A DNA stretch of 11,099 nt from Lentzea sp. GTDB lineage: Bacteria; Actinomycetota; Actinomycetes; Mycobacteriales; Pseudonocardiaceae. The notes below the pieces were generated by a model. The model worked only from the letters and a program-made list of their open reading frames with translations, ran no database searches and was not told the DNA's origin. The stretch covers positions 1 through 11,099 of the forward strand of contig JASLAV010000428.1 of NCBI GenBank assembly GCA_030146905.1. The letters are read 5' to 3'. A program made the position numbers and the translations under genes. Shown here piece after piece: positions 1 through 7,134 of this stretch; positions within the stretch are counted from its first letter, which is position 1, and each line of letters opens with the position of its first letter.

Positions 1-55
1 GGTCAGACGACACGTCGATGACCACCGCCGACAGCGTCAACGAGAAGAGGAATCC

Positions 56-553
56 ATGCTGAAGAAAGCGCTGGCGATCGTGATGGCCGCCTGTGCAACG
101 GCCACGGCGGTCATCTTCGCCGCCGGCACGGCGAGCGCAGCCGAGACGAGCCGTCCGGCGCCTGCAGTCGCAGTCGACGCGGGGATCCTGGCGTCACCGG
201 AGTGCTCCGGCACCGAGGGACACGGCAAGATCTTCTACCAGGTCTGCGTCCGGTACAACTGCGACAGCAACTCCTGCTTCCACCGCGGGTACCTCGGCCT
301 GATCAACAACGCCACGAGCCCTCGTACGGTCACCTGGAGACTTGAGAGGGACATGGATTCCCAGTGGATCCGCTGGGCCCCCGACGACTTCGGCGTGGCG
401 ACATTGGCCGCCGGCGAGCAGCGGACCATCTTCTCCGCCAACACTTACGAATCCACGTGCCCCATTACGACGAAGAGGCGGCTGATGATCTCCTACGACA
501 GCTCCGGTTGGAGCCTTCCCATCGAGGTCAGCGATCTTCTGGCGTGCGTGTAG
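56..553 (+). CDS. small secreted cysteine-rich protein of unknown function
   Basis: The 165-aa product starts with a clear Sec signal peptide: KK at residues 3-4, a hydrophobic core around 5-24, and a signal peptidase site after Ala-Ser-Ala (residues 26-28). The mature part of about 137 residues has six cysteines, enough for three disulfides, and looks like a compact beta-rich domain (alternating hydrophobic stretches such as GYLGLINNA and VTWRLERD). An AGAGGA ribosome site lies five bases before the ATG, which supports this start. I do not recognise the family. The next gene begins 60 bases downstream on the same strand and also encodes an exported protein, so the two are probably co-transcribed. 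Being an extracellular protein is well supported; any enzymatic or inhibitory role would be a guess. Confidence 0.8.
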   Translation: MLKKALAIVMAACATATAVIFAAGTASAAETSRPAPAVAVDAGILASPECSGTEGHGKIFYQVCVRYNCDSNSCFHRGYLGLINNATSPRTVTWRLERDMDSQWIRWAPDDFGVATLAAGEQRTIFSANTYESTCPITTKRRLMISYDSSGWSLPIEVSDLLACV

Positions 554-612
554 CAGCACCTGTCGTGCATCACACATTTGTTTCGTGACCGAACACTTCG
601 GGAGGCACAGCC

Positions 613-681
613 ATGCACCGACCGCCGGACTCAACGGCACCGAGCCCATCCGAGCCGACGACTCCGCGGGTTCTCTCGTGA
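613..681 (+). CDS. 22-codon upstream ORF with strong RBS, overlapping the SGNH hydrolase start
   Basis: The best ribosome binding site in this intergenic region, GGGAGG at 600-605, lies seven bases before the ATG at 613. That ATG opens a 22-codon frame rich in Pro, Ser and Thr (it begins MHRPPDST), not the hydrolase frame. Its TGA at 679-681 overlaps the GTG at 678-680 in a GTGA arrangement, typical of translational coupling, so ribosomes loaded at 613 could restart on the hydrolase. Alternatively, the frame is the original N-terminus of the hydrolase, split off by a small indel. The geometry is seen directly; the coupling is inferred. Confidence 0.4.
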   Translation: MHRPPDSTAPSPSEPTTPRVLS

Positions 682-1403
682 ACGCGTCGGCGAAGACCAC
701 GCGTCGCCGCCTGCTTACCGCGGGAGCCGTCGCCGTGGGCTCGACGTTGCTGACGACGGGGCAGGCGTCCGCCGACGGCTACGGCTCCGGCGCCCTGGGC
801 CCGTGGGAGAACCTGTCCAAGGCGATCTCCACCCTCACCCAGATCAGGCCGGTCCTGGACACCGACGGGCTGTTCATGTTCGGGGACAGCATCTCTGTCC
901 AGGACGGCTACACCCTGGCCCAGCGACTGCACAGCCGGACCGGGGACGTCATCGCCGTGCACAACTGGTCCGGCCGCCCCACCGCACCGGCCGTCGACGC
1001 GCTGGCCCAGTGGTCTCAGACGTACGGACTACCGCGCCGGATCCTGATGGCCACCGGGTCGAACGACATCTTCACCCCGCCGGTGTTCGCCGCGCAGGTC
1101 GACCGCACGATGACCGTCGTCGGCCCGACCCGGACGGTCTACTGGGTCAACACCCAGGTCTCCCGGACCGGCCAACCCGCCGCCGTCCAGCTGGCCGACC
1201 AGCGCAACAGCGCCTGGATCAACCTCCAGCTGGCCGACGCCCAACGTCGCCACCCGAACCTGCGCGTCATCCGCTGGGCCGAGTTCCTCGCCGCGAAGCC
1301 GACCCGGCTCACGGCCTACCTCCGCGACGGCGTCCACACCACCGAACCACTGGGCCAGGACGCCCGCAACGAACTCATCGTCCAAGCCATCGAAGCGGGC
1401 TGA
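678..1403 (+). CDS. Tat-exported SGNH/GDSL-family hydrolase
   Basis: From GTG 678 the product is 241 aa and opens with a twin-arginine signal (TRRRLLTAG, residues 8-16), a hydrophobic stretch, and an Ala-Ser-Ala cleavage site before residue 33. The SGNH blocks follow in order: block I GDSI with nucleophile Ser71, block II Gly99 in NWSG, block III GSND with Asn129, and block V DGVH with Asp217 and His220. All four hallmark residues are present, so it should be an active extracellular esterase or lipase, possibly deacetylating polysaccharide or glycoside. An in-frame GTG at 585 would add 31 residues but has no ribosome site and would bury the Tat signal, so I prefer 678. The stop is 29 bases before the next secreted gene, suggesting one transcript with it. 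Confidence 0.85.
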   Translation: MNASAKTTRRRLLTAGAVAVGSTLLTTGQASADGYGSGALGPWENLSKAISTLTQIRPVLDTDGLFMFGDSISVQDGYTLAQRLHSRTGDVIAVHNWSGRPTAPAVDALAQWSQTYGLPRRILMATGSNDIFTPPVFAAQVDRTMTVVGPTRTVYWVNTQVSRTGQPAAVQLADQRNSAWINLQLADAQRRHPNLRVIRWAEFLAAKPTRLTAYLRDGVHTTEPLGQDARNELIVQAIEAG

Positions 1404-1432
1404 GACACGTGTGTCGACACAACAGCGGGTTC

Positions 1433-2803
1433 GTGTTGAGAACCACCCTCATCCTCCTGATGTCAGCCGTGTTCGCCGGGCTGCTTCTCCCCGCACAGGC
1501 AACCGCAGCGCCCGCGCCTGGAGTGCGTGCGAGCTACGCGAACCCGGTTCGCACCAACGGCCGGGTCGACGCGCGGGCCACGGTCGCGCGGCTGCGAGAG
1601 ATGAACGCGAACACCTACGCGTTCCTGGTCCACACCGAGAACGACTGGAACGATTTCGAGCCGTTCCTGCGTGAGGCCCAGACCGCGGGCCTGACCACGT
1701 GGGCCTACCTGGTGCCGCCGACCGAGTGCCCCGGCGTCGACGACACGTGCTCGACCTACCTGCCCCACAAGAAGGACTACCTGGCCTGGGCGCGAGCGAT
1801 CGGCGCACTCGCCGACGAGTACGCGGTGCTCAAGGCGTGGGCGATGGACGACTTCTTCTACAACAGGGCTTTCTTCACGCCGGCCTACACAGGCCAGATC
1901 CGCGCCGCCGCCGGCATCGACTTCTACCCGGTGGTCTACGTCCACCAGCTCACCGAGGCGTTCACAACCTCGTACGCCGGTGTCATGGACAGCCTGATCC
2001 TGCCGTTCAACGACTCCCCGAACCGCAACACGGTGTGGACGGGATCGTTGCGCGGCCATCTCGACACCGCTGTCGCGCTGCTCGCGGCGAAGAGCAAGAA
2101 GCTCCTCCTGATGCCGTACGCGGCGACGCTGTCGGCCACCACGGTAACGCCGGACGTCGGCTACGTCCGCACGGTGACCGCGGTCGGCATCGAGTACGTG
2201 AAGGCGGGCAAGATCGCGGGTGTGGTGCAGTACGCACTGCCGCTCACCCGGGACCTTCCTCAGGCCGGGGACGTCTCGTTCGCGCACACCGGGCGCGGTG
2301 GGCTGGTCTTCACCGTGCACAGCAACACGGACACCCGAGCCGGCGACTTCGCGGCAGCCAGTACCGCAGTACGGCTCGACCCTGGGTCCACATCCTGTTC
2401 GATGGTGTTGTGGCACCAGGACAACTGGGGCGACAACACACCTGGCTACCACATGAAGCAGGCGCTCATCGGGGGCACGAAGGTGTGGGAACGCGACATC
2501 GCCAGCGAGGGCACCGACTGGTACACGTCCTCACCACGCGACCTGACGCCATACCTGATCAACGGGGTGGGCACGCTGACGTTGCGGCTCTACGAGGCGA
2601 AGGGCGTCGCGAACTACCGGGTGCTCGTCCGGTTCGACGACATCCGACTCACGGGGTGCCACATCGCGAACCCCGACTTCGAGACCACCGGCGGTTGGAC
2701 GATGACCAGGGGAAACGGACCAGTGTTCGGCGGTGTCCACATCTCCGACCCGGTGTACTCGACGACGGTGCACAGCACCGTCGCGGCTCTCTACGCGACC
2801 TGA
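1433..2803 (+). CDS. secreted TIM-barrel glycoside-hydrolase-like protein with C-terminal beta domain
   Basis: From GTG 1433 the product is 456 aa. A Sec signal peptide occupies residues 1-25 (LRTTLILLMSAVFAG core, cleavage after ATA). Residues about 33-285 look like a beta/alpha barrel: strand-like segments AYAFLV-type, TTWAYLVPP, LKAWAMDDFF, FYPVVYVH, LILPFND and VVQYALPL are separated by helices. The acidic pair Asp139-Asp140 at a strand end (AWAMDDFFY) is the best candidate for catalytic acids. Cys99 and Cys106 could form a disulfide. Residues about 290-456 form a beta-rich module reminiscent of carbohydrate-binding domains, ending in a DIRLTGC segment. I cannot name a CAZy family. GTG 1409 is an alternative start (464 aa) with extra residues before the signal peptide. 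It follows the SGNH esterase closely, which suggests joint action on an extracellular glycan. Confidence 0.75.
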   Translation: MLRTTLILLMSAVFAGLLLPAQATAAPAPGVRASYANPVRTNGRVDARATVARLREMNANTYAFLVHTENDWNDFEPFLREAQTAGLTTWAYLVPPTECPGVDDTCSTYLPHKKDYLAWARAIGALADEYAVLKAWAMDDFFYNRAFFTPAYTGQIRAAAGIDFYPVVYVHQLTEAFTTSYAGVMDSLILPFNDSPNRNTVWTGSLRGHLDTAVALLAAKSKKLLLMPYAATLSATTVTPDVGYVRTVTAVGIEYVKAGKIAGVVQYALPLTRDLPQAGDVSFAHTGRGGLVFTVHSNTDTRAGDFAAASTAVRLDPGSTSCSMVLWHQDNWGDNTPGYHMKQALIGGTKVWERDIASEGTDWYTSSPRDLTPYLINGVGTLTLRLYEAKGVANYRVLVRFDDIRLTGCHIANPDFETTGGWTMTRGNGPVFGGVHISDPVYSTTVHSTVAALYAT

Positions 2804-2871
2804 CACGCCCTGTGCCGCTCGAGAAGTCATCGTCGCAGGTCATTAGCCATGAGCAGCGCCCTGGGCGACCG

Positions 2872-3301
2872 CGAGAGCTGCTGTACGAGCGCGAGGGCCC
2901 GCGCGTGGTCAGCCATCGATCCGAGGGTGCTGCGCTTCCCAGCGTGGACTGGCAGATCACCAGCGACGACCGGCGGGAGACCGCCACCGCGGTCGTCCGG
3001 CCGCACGAGGGCGCGCCAATCCTGCCGGGGATTACGCCGCGGGGCCGACAACCCGTCCGGGCCGCCCTGGGCGAGGCCGAGCTGCGCGCGGGCCGGCACT
3101 CGCTGTTCGAACCGGGACGCCACGCTGGAGATTCCCCCCGTCGCCCCCGAGCCGGTACTGCGCTCCGCACTGACGCTCAAGGGCCTGATGCACCACGACA
3201 TCGGCACGATCATGGCCGCCGCGACTACCGCCCCGCCCGAGGAGTTGGACGACCAACACCAGGATCACCAGTGGTGCCAGCCGCACGACACCGCGCCGTG
3301 A
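2872..3301 (+). pseudogene. frameshifted remnant of an unrecognised gene
   Basis: Codons are almost entirely G/C-ended in the frame running through 2941-3115 (SVDWQITSDD, then AALGEAELRAG), and the same bias moves to the +1 frame from about 3115 to the TGA at 3299-3301 (ATLEIPPVAP, then LTLKGLMHHDIGT). The likely junction is at about 3110-3125. Joined, this gives about 140 residues of plausible protein with no start codon I can defend, so the 5' end is also missing or undefined. I do not recognise the family. Codon bias is the main evidence. Minus-strand frames of similar length here lack a comparable bias. Confidence 0.4.
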
Positions 3302-3433
3302 ACCCTCAACCGCCCTCAAACACCTCGAACGGCACCACCAAGCAGGGCGATATAGTCGCGCAGCAACCCCGAGTCGCCTTCAGTCCAGCCTGAAGAGACG
3401 ACCACTTGACCAACCGATATGTTGCAGACTCCT

Positions 3434-3634
3434 CCCCCAGGGTGGACCGGATCATGACCTAAACTGCGAAAACGTCGCGACGGCAGGTCACGGCGGTGCA
3501 GTTGGATGCACTTGAGCGCAGATCGATCCTGTTGCCCCACCTTGACTTCTCCCAATTTCCTCCCAGCTTCCTCTCATGACGGACCCATGTCGACCACTAC
3601 GGGCGTCGAACGCCTGTGCACAAATCGAGTGGCC
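3434..3634 (+). repeat. 201-bp direct repeat, copy A (attachment-site-like arm)
   Basis: This stretch aligns without gaps to 9810-10010 (constant offset 6376), with about 34 mismatches over roughly 200 bases by eye, near 83 % identity. Both copies begin at CCCCCAGGGTGG, and the homology ends abruptly after GTGGCC. Minus-strand translation of its right part reads HRRSTPVVVDMGPS then stop, and copy B reads a similar string. This could be the last codons of a lost integrase. Left of the repeat (3302-3433) there is no tRNA sequence and no gene I can support, only a small CTTCAG/CTGAAG hairpin at 3378-3395. Between the repeat and the ATPase operator (3635-3825) I see no gene. Confidence 0.8.
3546..3576 (+). 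repeat. three 11-bp-spaced direct repeats (TTCCTCCCA type), copy A
   Basis: Three versions of TTCCTCCCA follow one another at about 11-base intervals: TTCTCCCA ending at 3554, TTCCTCCCA at 3557-3565 and TTCCTCTCA at 3568-3576. This helical phasing and position beside a recombination-site-like junction would fit arm-type binding sites for an integrase or excisionase. That role is inferred; the repeats themselves are plain in the sequence. Confidence 0.5.
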
Positions 3635-3825
3635 GAAATGCTTGTCAGCAATGAGGTACTCACCCCGCCGCCCACACGGTGCAGGCGACTTGACCAGCGA
3701 AGCTTGGCCACACCCGGTCGGCACGCAGAGCCGGACCACGGCGTTGACTCCTGATCCTCGGAGACAGTCGGCACTCCACGAGAAGCGAAGGCGACGCAGT
3801 ATCGGACCCACCGCTTCCCCAAAGT

Positions 3826-3859
3826 GTGTAGATGCAATCTATGTAGATCGCATCTACAC
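3826..3859 (+). promoter_or_regulatory. 34-bp nested palindrome overlapping a probable leaderless promoter
   Basis: Outer arms GTGTAGATGC (3826-3835) and GCATCTACAC (3850-3859) are perfect inverted repeats. Inside them ATCTA and TAGAT form a second perfect inverted repeat around a central TG. Overall 15 of 17 position pairs match. TACACT at 3855-3860 fits a -10 element (TAnnnT) and sits seven bases before the ATG at 3868. No Shine-Dalgarno occurs in the gap, so the transcript is probably leaderless. A dimeric or tetrameric repressor bound here would cover the -10 element. The repressor is not identified; no dedicated regulator gene is adjacent. Confidence 0.7.
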
Positions 3860-3867
3860 TGACGTCC

Positions 3868-5313
3868 ATGTCGGGTTTCGTGGGCAGGCAGGCCGAGCTG
3901 CACCTCTTGCGCAAGCGCCTCGACCGGGTGATCACCTCGCGGGAAGGGGTCGCCATCGCCATCCGCGGACGGCGACAGGTGGGCAAGTCCCGGCTGGTCC
4001 AGGAGTTCTGCGACCGGGCCGACGTCCCCTACTTCTACTTCGCCGCCACCAAGGGCGCGTCCTCGGTCGAGTCGGCCACCGCCTTCCTCGCCGAACTCGC
4101 CGACTCGTCCCTGGCCGCCGGACAGGTCGGTCCGCCCACCGGGGTCACCGGCGGATGGCCCGACGCGTTCCGCGTCCTGGGCGCGACACTGCCGGACACC
4201 CCGACGGTCGTGGTGCTCGACGAGTTGCCGTGGCTGGCCGAGCAGGACGAGGTCTTCGACGGCGCGTTGCAGACCGCGTGGGACCGGCTGTGGTCACGGC
4301 GCCCGGTGTTGCTGGTGCTGCTGGGCAGCGACCTGCACATGATGGAACGCCTCACCGCCTACGACCGCCCCTTCCACGGACGCGCGGACAACCTCGTGCT
4401 CGGACCGCTCAACCCCGCCGAGACCGGACACGCCCTCGGCCTGGACGCGGCGGACGCCATCGACGCCCACCTCGTCACCGGCGGACTGCCCGGCATCATC
4501 CGCAGCTGGCCCCACGCCATGCCGGCCGCCGACTTCCTGCGCAGGGAATGCGACGACCCGGCCGCGCCCCTGTTCGGCGTGCCCGAGTCCTCCCTGCTGG
4601 CCGAGTTCCCCTCACCCGACCAGGCCCACCGCGTCGTGGAATCGATCGGCGGGGACAACCGCACCCATGCCAACATCGCCGCCACCGCCGGAAGCAACCA
4701 GGGACAGATCCCCTCCGGAACGCTGTCGCCGCTGCTGCGACGACTGACCGAGGAGAAACGGGTCCTGGCGGTGGACCACCCGCTCTCCACCAAGCCCGGC
4801 AAACCGGCGCTCTACCGGATCGCCGACAGCAACCTGCGCTTCTACCTGCCCATCGGACGCGCCGTCCAGGAACAAGCCCGCCGCGGACGCCCCCACATCG
4901 GCGCACGCGTCCTGCAACGCCAATGGACCAGCTGGCGCGGACGCGCCGTCGAACCACTCATCCGCGAGGCACTGGAACTCGCCGGACAAGCCGGCGAACT
5001 GCCCTGGCCCGACACCGCCGCGGTAGGCGGCTGGTGGAACCGACAGCACAACCCCGAGATCGACCTCGTCGGAGCCGACCGCTCCCCCGTCGCCGGCCGC
5101 ATCGACTTCGCCGGGTCGATCAAATGGATCGGCAGCACCTTCGACCGCCACGACCTCGAAACGCTCCGCCACTCGGCCAACCACGTCCCAGGCTACGAGG
5201 CAGGCCGCTCCGGACTGGCCGTCGTGGCCCTGTCCGGCACGGACATCGACACCGACGACGTCGACCTCGTATGGGGACCACAAGAGATCATGGACTGCTG
5301 GAAAACCGGCTGA
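3868..5313 (+). CDS. AAA family ATP-binding protein with C-terminal DUF234-type domain
   Basis: The 481-aa product matches the archaeal-type ATPase/DUF234 architecture. Walker A is GRRQVGKS at residues 34-41, Walker B is VVVLDE with Asp118-Glu119, and a sensor-1-like LLGSD lies at about 151-155. A winged-helix-like segment spans about 250-305 (THANIAATAG followed by LLRRLTEE). The C-terminal part from about residue 320 ends in a PD-(D/E)XK-like region: WW at 389-390, Glu397-Ile-Asp399, then GSIKW with Lys419. The acidic residue usually expected two positions before that lysine is Ser in this protein. The family is widespread in actinomycetes and has no settled role; nucleic-acid or stress-related functions are proposed. 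The ATG is fixed by the promoter geometry just upstream. It stands alone on its strand inside the putative element. Confidence 0.85.
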   Translation: MSGFVGRQAELHLLRKRLDRVITSREGVAIAIRGRRQVGKSRLVQEFCDRADVPYFYFAATKGASSVESATAFLAELADSSLAAGQVGPPTGVTGGWPDAFRVLGATLPDTPTVVVLDELPWLAEQDEVFDGALQTAWDRLWSRRPVLLVLLGSDLHMMERLTAYDRPFHGRADNLVLGPLNPAETGHALGLDAADAIDAHLVTGGLPGIIRSWPHAMPAADFLRRECDDPAAPLFGVPESSLLAEFPSPDQAHRVVESIGGDNRTHANIAATAGSNQGQIPSGTLSPLLRRLTEEKRVLAVDHPLSTKPGKPALYRIADSNLRFYLPIGRAVQEQARRGRPHIGARVLQRQWTSWRGRAVEPLIREALELAGQAGELPWPDTAAVGGWWNRQHNPEIDLVGADRSPVAGRIDFAGSIKWIGSTFDRHDLETLRHSANHVPGYEAGRSGLAVVALSGTDIDTDDVDLVWGPQEIMDCWKTG

Positions 5314-5447
5314 ACAGTCCGGCAGCCTGCGCCGCTTGAGCGTGTATCAAGTGACCCGAGTACCGAACGGGGCACGCGGTTCCAGCACACGCTCCCGCCG
5401 AGCCATCCCACTGCCCGACCGCGATCGGGGAGACCCACCCGTCGAGG

Positions 5448-5753
5448 TCAGTGGTGCCACCGAGCTCGGGCATCGGCTTGATCGTGGCTGCCCTGTTCCA
5501 CTGCGCGGGCGTTCGCGACAGCCGCGCGGTAGGCGGCGTGGAACCCCAGGACGCTCCACGCGCCGGCATGTGGGGCAAGGCGTGAACTGTGGTCGGGCCA
5601 GTCGATGACCTGCCGCGTCCAGGACTTCTCCGCTGCTCCCGCGAGGCGTGGGAGCAGCAAGAACGCGAGGTCGTCGAACGAGTCGACCGTCTCGCACCAG
5701 ATCACCGCCTCTTCATAGCGGAGTTCCGCGTCTTTCGTCTCCGCCGCGCCCAA
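5448..5753 (-). CDS. small ORF of unknown function (TTG start, possibly 5' truncated)
   Basis: This 101-aa minus-strand frame has strongly G/C-ended codons and believable composition (AELRYEEAVIWCETVDSFDD, then TRQVIDWPDHSSRL), so it is probably real coding sequence. The only start is a TTG with no ribosome site. An in-frame TGA lies three codons upstream, so it may be the surviving 3' part of a larger gene. I do not recognise the family and see no signal peptide or membrane segment. It lies downstream of the hydrolase gene on the same strand, separated by 177 bases and a hairpin. The rest of the gap from 5314 to 5447 shows nothing I can support. Confidence 0.4.
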   Translation of the reverse strand: MGAAETKDAELRYEEAVIWCETVDSFDDLAFLLLPRLAGAAEKSWTRQVIDWPDHSSRLAPHAGAWSVLGFHAAYRAAVANARAVEQGSHDQADARARWHH

Positions 5754-5827
5754 GACACCGCGTCACACCCGTGACGATCACGCATCGCCACGACCCGTTA
5801 CTCGGAATAGCTCTTTGATCACGCAGC

Positions 5828-5874
5828 CCTTTGGTCGATCATCCTTCTGTCGCAAGAGTGATGATCAGCCAAGG
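5828..5874 (-). terminator. hairpin downstream of the hydrolase operon
   Basis: GATCATC at 5837-5843 pairs with GATGATC at 5860-5866, and the flanks CCTTTGG and CCAAGG extend the stem to about 14-15 pairs around a 16-base loop. It begins 57 bases after the hydrolase stop on the minus strand. No U-run follows on either strand, so it is a weak or factor-dependent terminator, or another dyad site. Confidence 0.35.
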
Positions 5875-5930
5875 ACTGCTTCCGTGATTAACCGGGGTGC
5901 ACATCACCGACCGGGACCCAGAGGACAAGC

Positions 5931-7109
5931 TCAGCGCAGGTGGCGGTCGAAGAACGACACCACGTGCCGGCGCACGGTCGAGACCGACACAGCCGGGTCG
6001 AGCATGCCGACCAGGGACGCGCGGCCGGCGTCGTCCACCAGCCCGGCGGCGTGCAGTTGCGGCACCATGGCAGCGAAATCGGTCAACGCCCAGTGGTTCG
6101 CGCCCTTGATCACCCATTGCCGGACACACCCGTGCGCGAGCATGGCCGACCATGAACGGCGGTAGCGGTCGTTCTGGAAGCCCTCGGTGCCGAGCAGCAG
6201 CAACGGCCGGTCCACACCGTGCCGTGCCACCGGGAGCAGTTCACCGTCCTGGCCCGGCCGCTCCGGGTGGTAGTCCAGGAAGCCCTCCATGTTGATCGCC
6301 GCGTCGATCCGGCGGCCGGTGTCCTCATGCATCGCCTCCGCCGCGATCGTGCCGCCCAGGCCTTGGCCGTACATGCCGACGCGGCGCAGGTCGAGGACGC
6401 GGCTGAGGTTCGCGGGCAGGGTGCGGCCCTCGGCGTCGGGGTTGCCGCCGGCGGCGAGGACCTCCAACTGGTCGAGCACGAAGTCGGTGTCCGCCAGGCG
6501 GGTGGCGATCAGGGTCTTGTAGAGCTGTGGATCCGTGCTCGGGTCACTGGTCAGCGCGATCAGCCGCGGGCCGTTCGGCAGGTCGACCGTGCTGGTCTCG
6601 CCGGGGTGGTCGATCGACACCACGACGTACCCGCGGCCGGCCAGTTCCTCGGCGGTGGTGGTGCCGATGGTGCGTTGATCGGTCAGACCCGGGCTGTACA
6701 GCACGACCGGTCGTCGTTCGGGTCGTGCGGGCGCGTCGACGTGCGAGTGGGTCGGGGTGGCGCCCCACGCCACGCCGCTCGTCGGCAACTGCGGGTAGAG
6801 GATCGACACGAGTGGTGGGAGGAACGCCGTCGTCGCGCCCGGCGTCATCTGCGGCGCGACCGGGTGGTCACGGACGTCGAGGGCCGGGTAGTACACCGAG
6901 GCCATCACGCCGCGCGGCTCGCCGGGGGCGTCGGGCCACGGGTCCGGCCGGTCCTTGTCCACCAGGTGCAGCGTGGTGACGCCGACTCGGTGCGGTCCGG
7001 TCGGCGCGGGCAGGCTCGGGATCAGCCCCACCTTCGCCTCGGCGACGCCCGTCAAGCTCGCCGTGAGGATGGCCAACGTTGTTATGGACACATTTGTCCT
7101 GTGGAACAT
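5931..7109 (-). CDS. secreted alpha/beta hydrolase of PAF-acetylhydrolase type, nucleophile Ser replaced
   Basis: The 392-aa product has a signal peptide (residues 1-25, cleavage after AEA) and an alpha/beta-hydrolase layout like bacterial PAF-acetylhydrolase/lipase family proteins. It has an early VVLYSPGL strand-turn (135-142, oxyanion region), an IDHPG motif at 166-170, the nucleophile elbow at 246-253, an INMEG strand end at 272-276, and a histidine in GANHWALTDF (His339). The elbow reads GMYGQGLGG: position 250, normally the catalytic Ser of GxSxG, is Gly, and the acid position reads Glu275 in place of the more usual Asp. A conventional Ser-Asp-His triad is therefore absent; it may be inactive or act as a binding protein. 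AGGGGGG at 7114-7120 is a good ribosome site before the ATG. The gene lies 25 bases behind the MerR gene, so the regulator and hydrolase form one operon. Confidence 0.85.
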   Translation of the reverse strand: MFHRTNVSITTLAILTASLTGVAEAKVGLIPSLPAPTGPHRVGVTTLHLVDKDRPDPWPDAPGEPRGVMASVYYPALDVRDHPVAPQMTPGATTAFLPPLVSILYPQLPTSGVAWGATPTHSHVDAPARPERRPVVLYSPGLTDQRTIGTTTAEELAGRGYVVVSIDHPGETSTVDLPNGPRLIALTSDPSTDPQLYKTLIATRLADTDFVLDQLEVLAAGGNPDAEGRTLPANLSRVLDLRRVGMYGQGLGGTIAAEAMHEDTGRRIDAAINMEGFLDYHPERPGQDGELLPVARHGVDRPLLLLGTEGFQNDRYRRSWSAMLAHGCVRQWVIKGANHWALTDFAAMVPQLHAAGLVDDAGRASLVGMLDPAVSVSTVRRHVVSFFDRHLR

Positions 7110-7134
7110 GTTTCCCCCCTGTGCAGTGCCTTTA

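Noticed and set aside
194..700. 168-codon open frame on the minus strand
   Set aside because: It lies opposite the clear secreted-protein gene and shows only the mirror of its codon bias; low-complexity Val/Gly/Ala content and no motif.
578..1432. Upstream extension of the TIM-barrel gene frame to 578 (741 codons)
   Set aside because: This part overlaps the SGNH hydrolase in another frame and reads as Arg/Pro-rich shadow sequence; the signal peptide fixes the real start at 1433 or 1409.
3316..3555. 79-aa minus-strand frame over repeat A
   Set aside because: It crosses the repeat core and has no homologous frame conservation beyond the repeat; its tail (LLRDYIALLGGAVRGV) looks protein-like but is too short and lacks a start of its own.
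3576..5339. 587-codon + strand frame overlapping the ATPase
   Set aside because: It is the Arg/Pro/His-rich out-of-frame shadow of the ATPase; the Walker motifs lie in the other frame.
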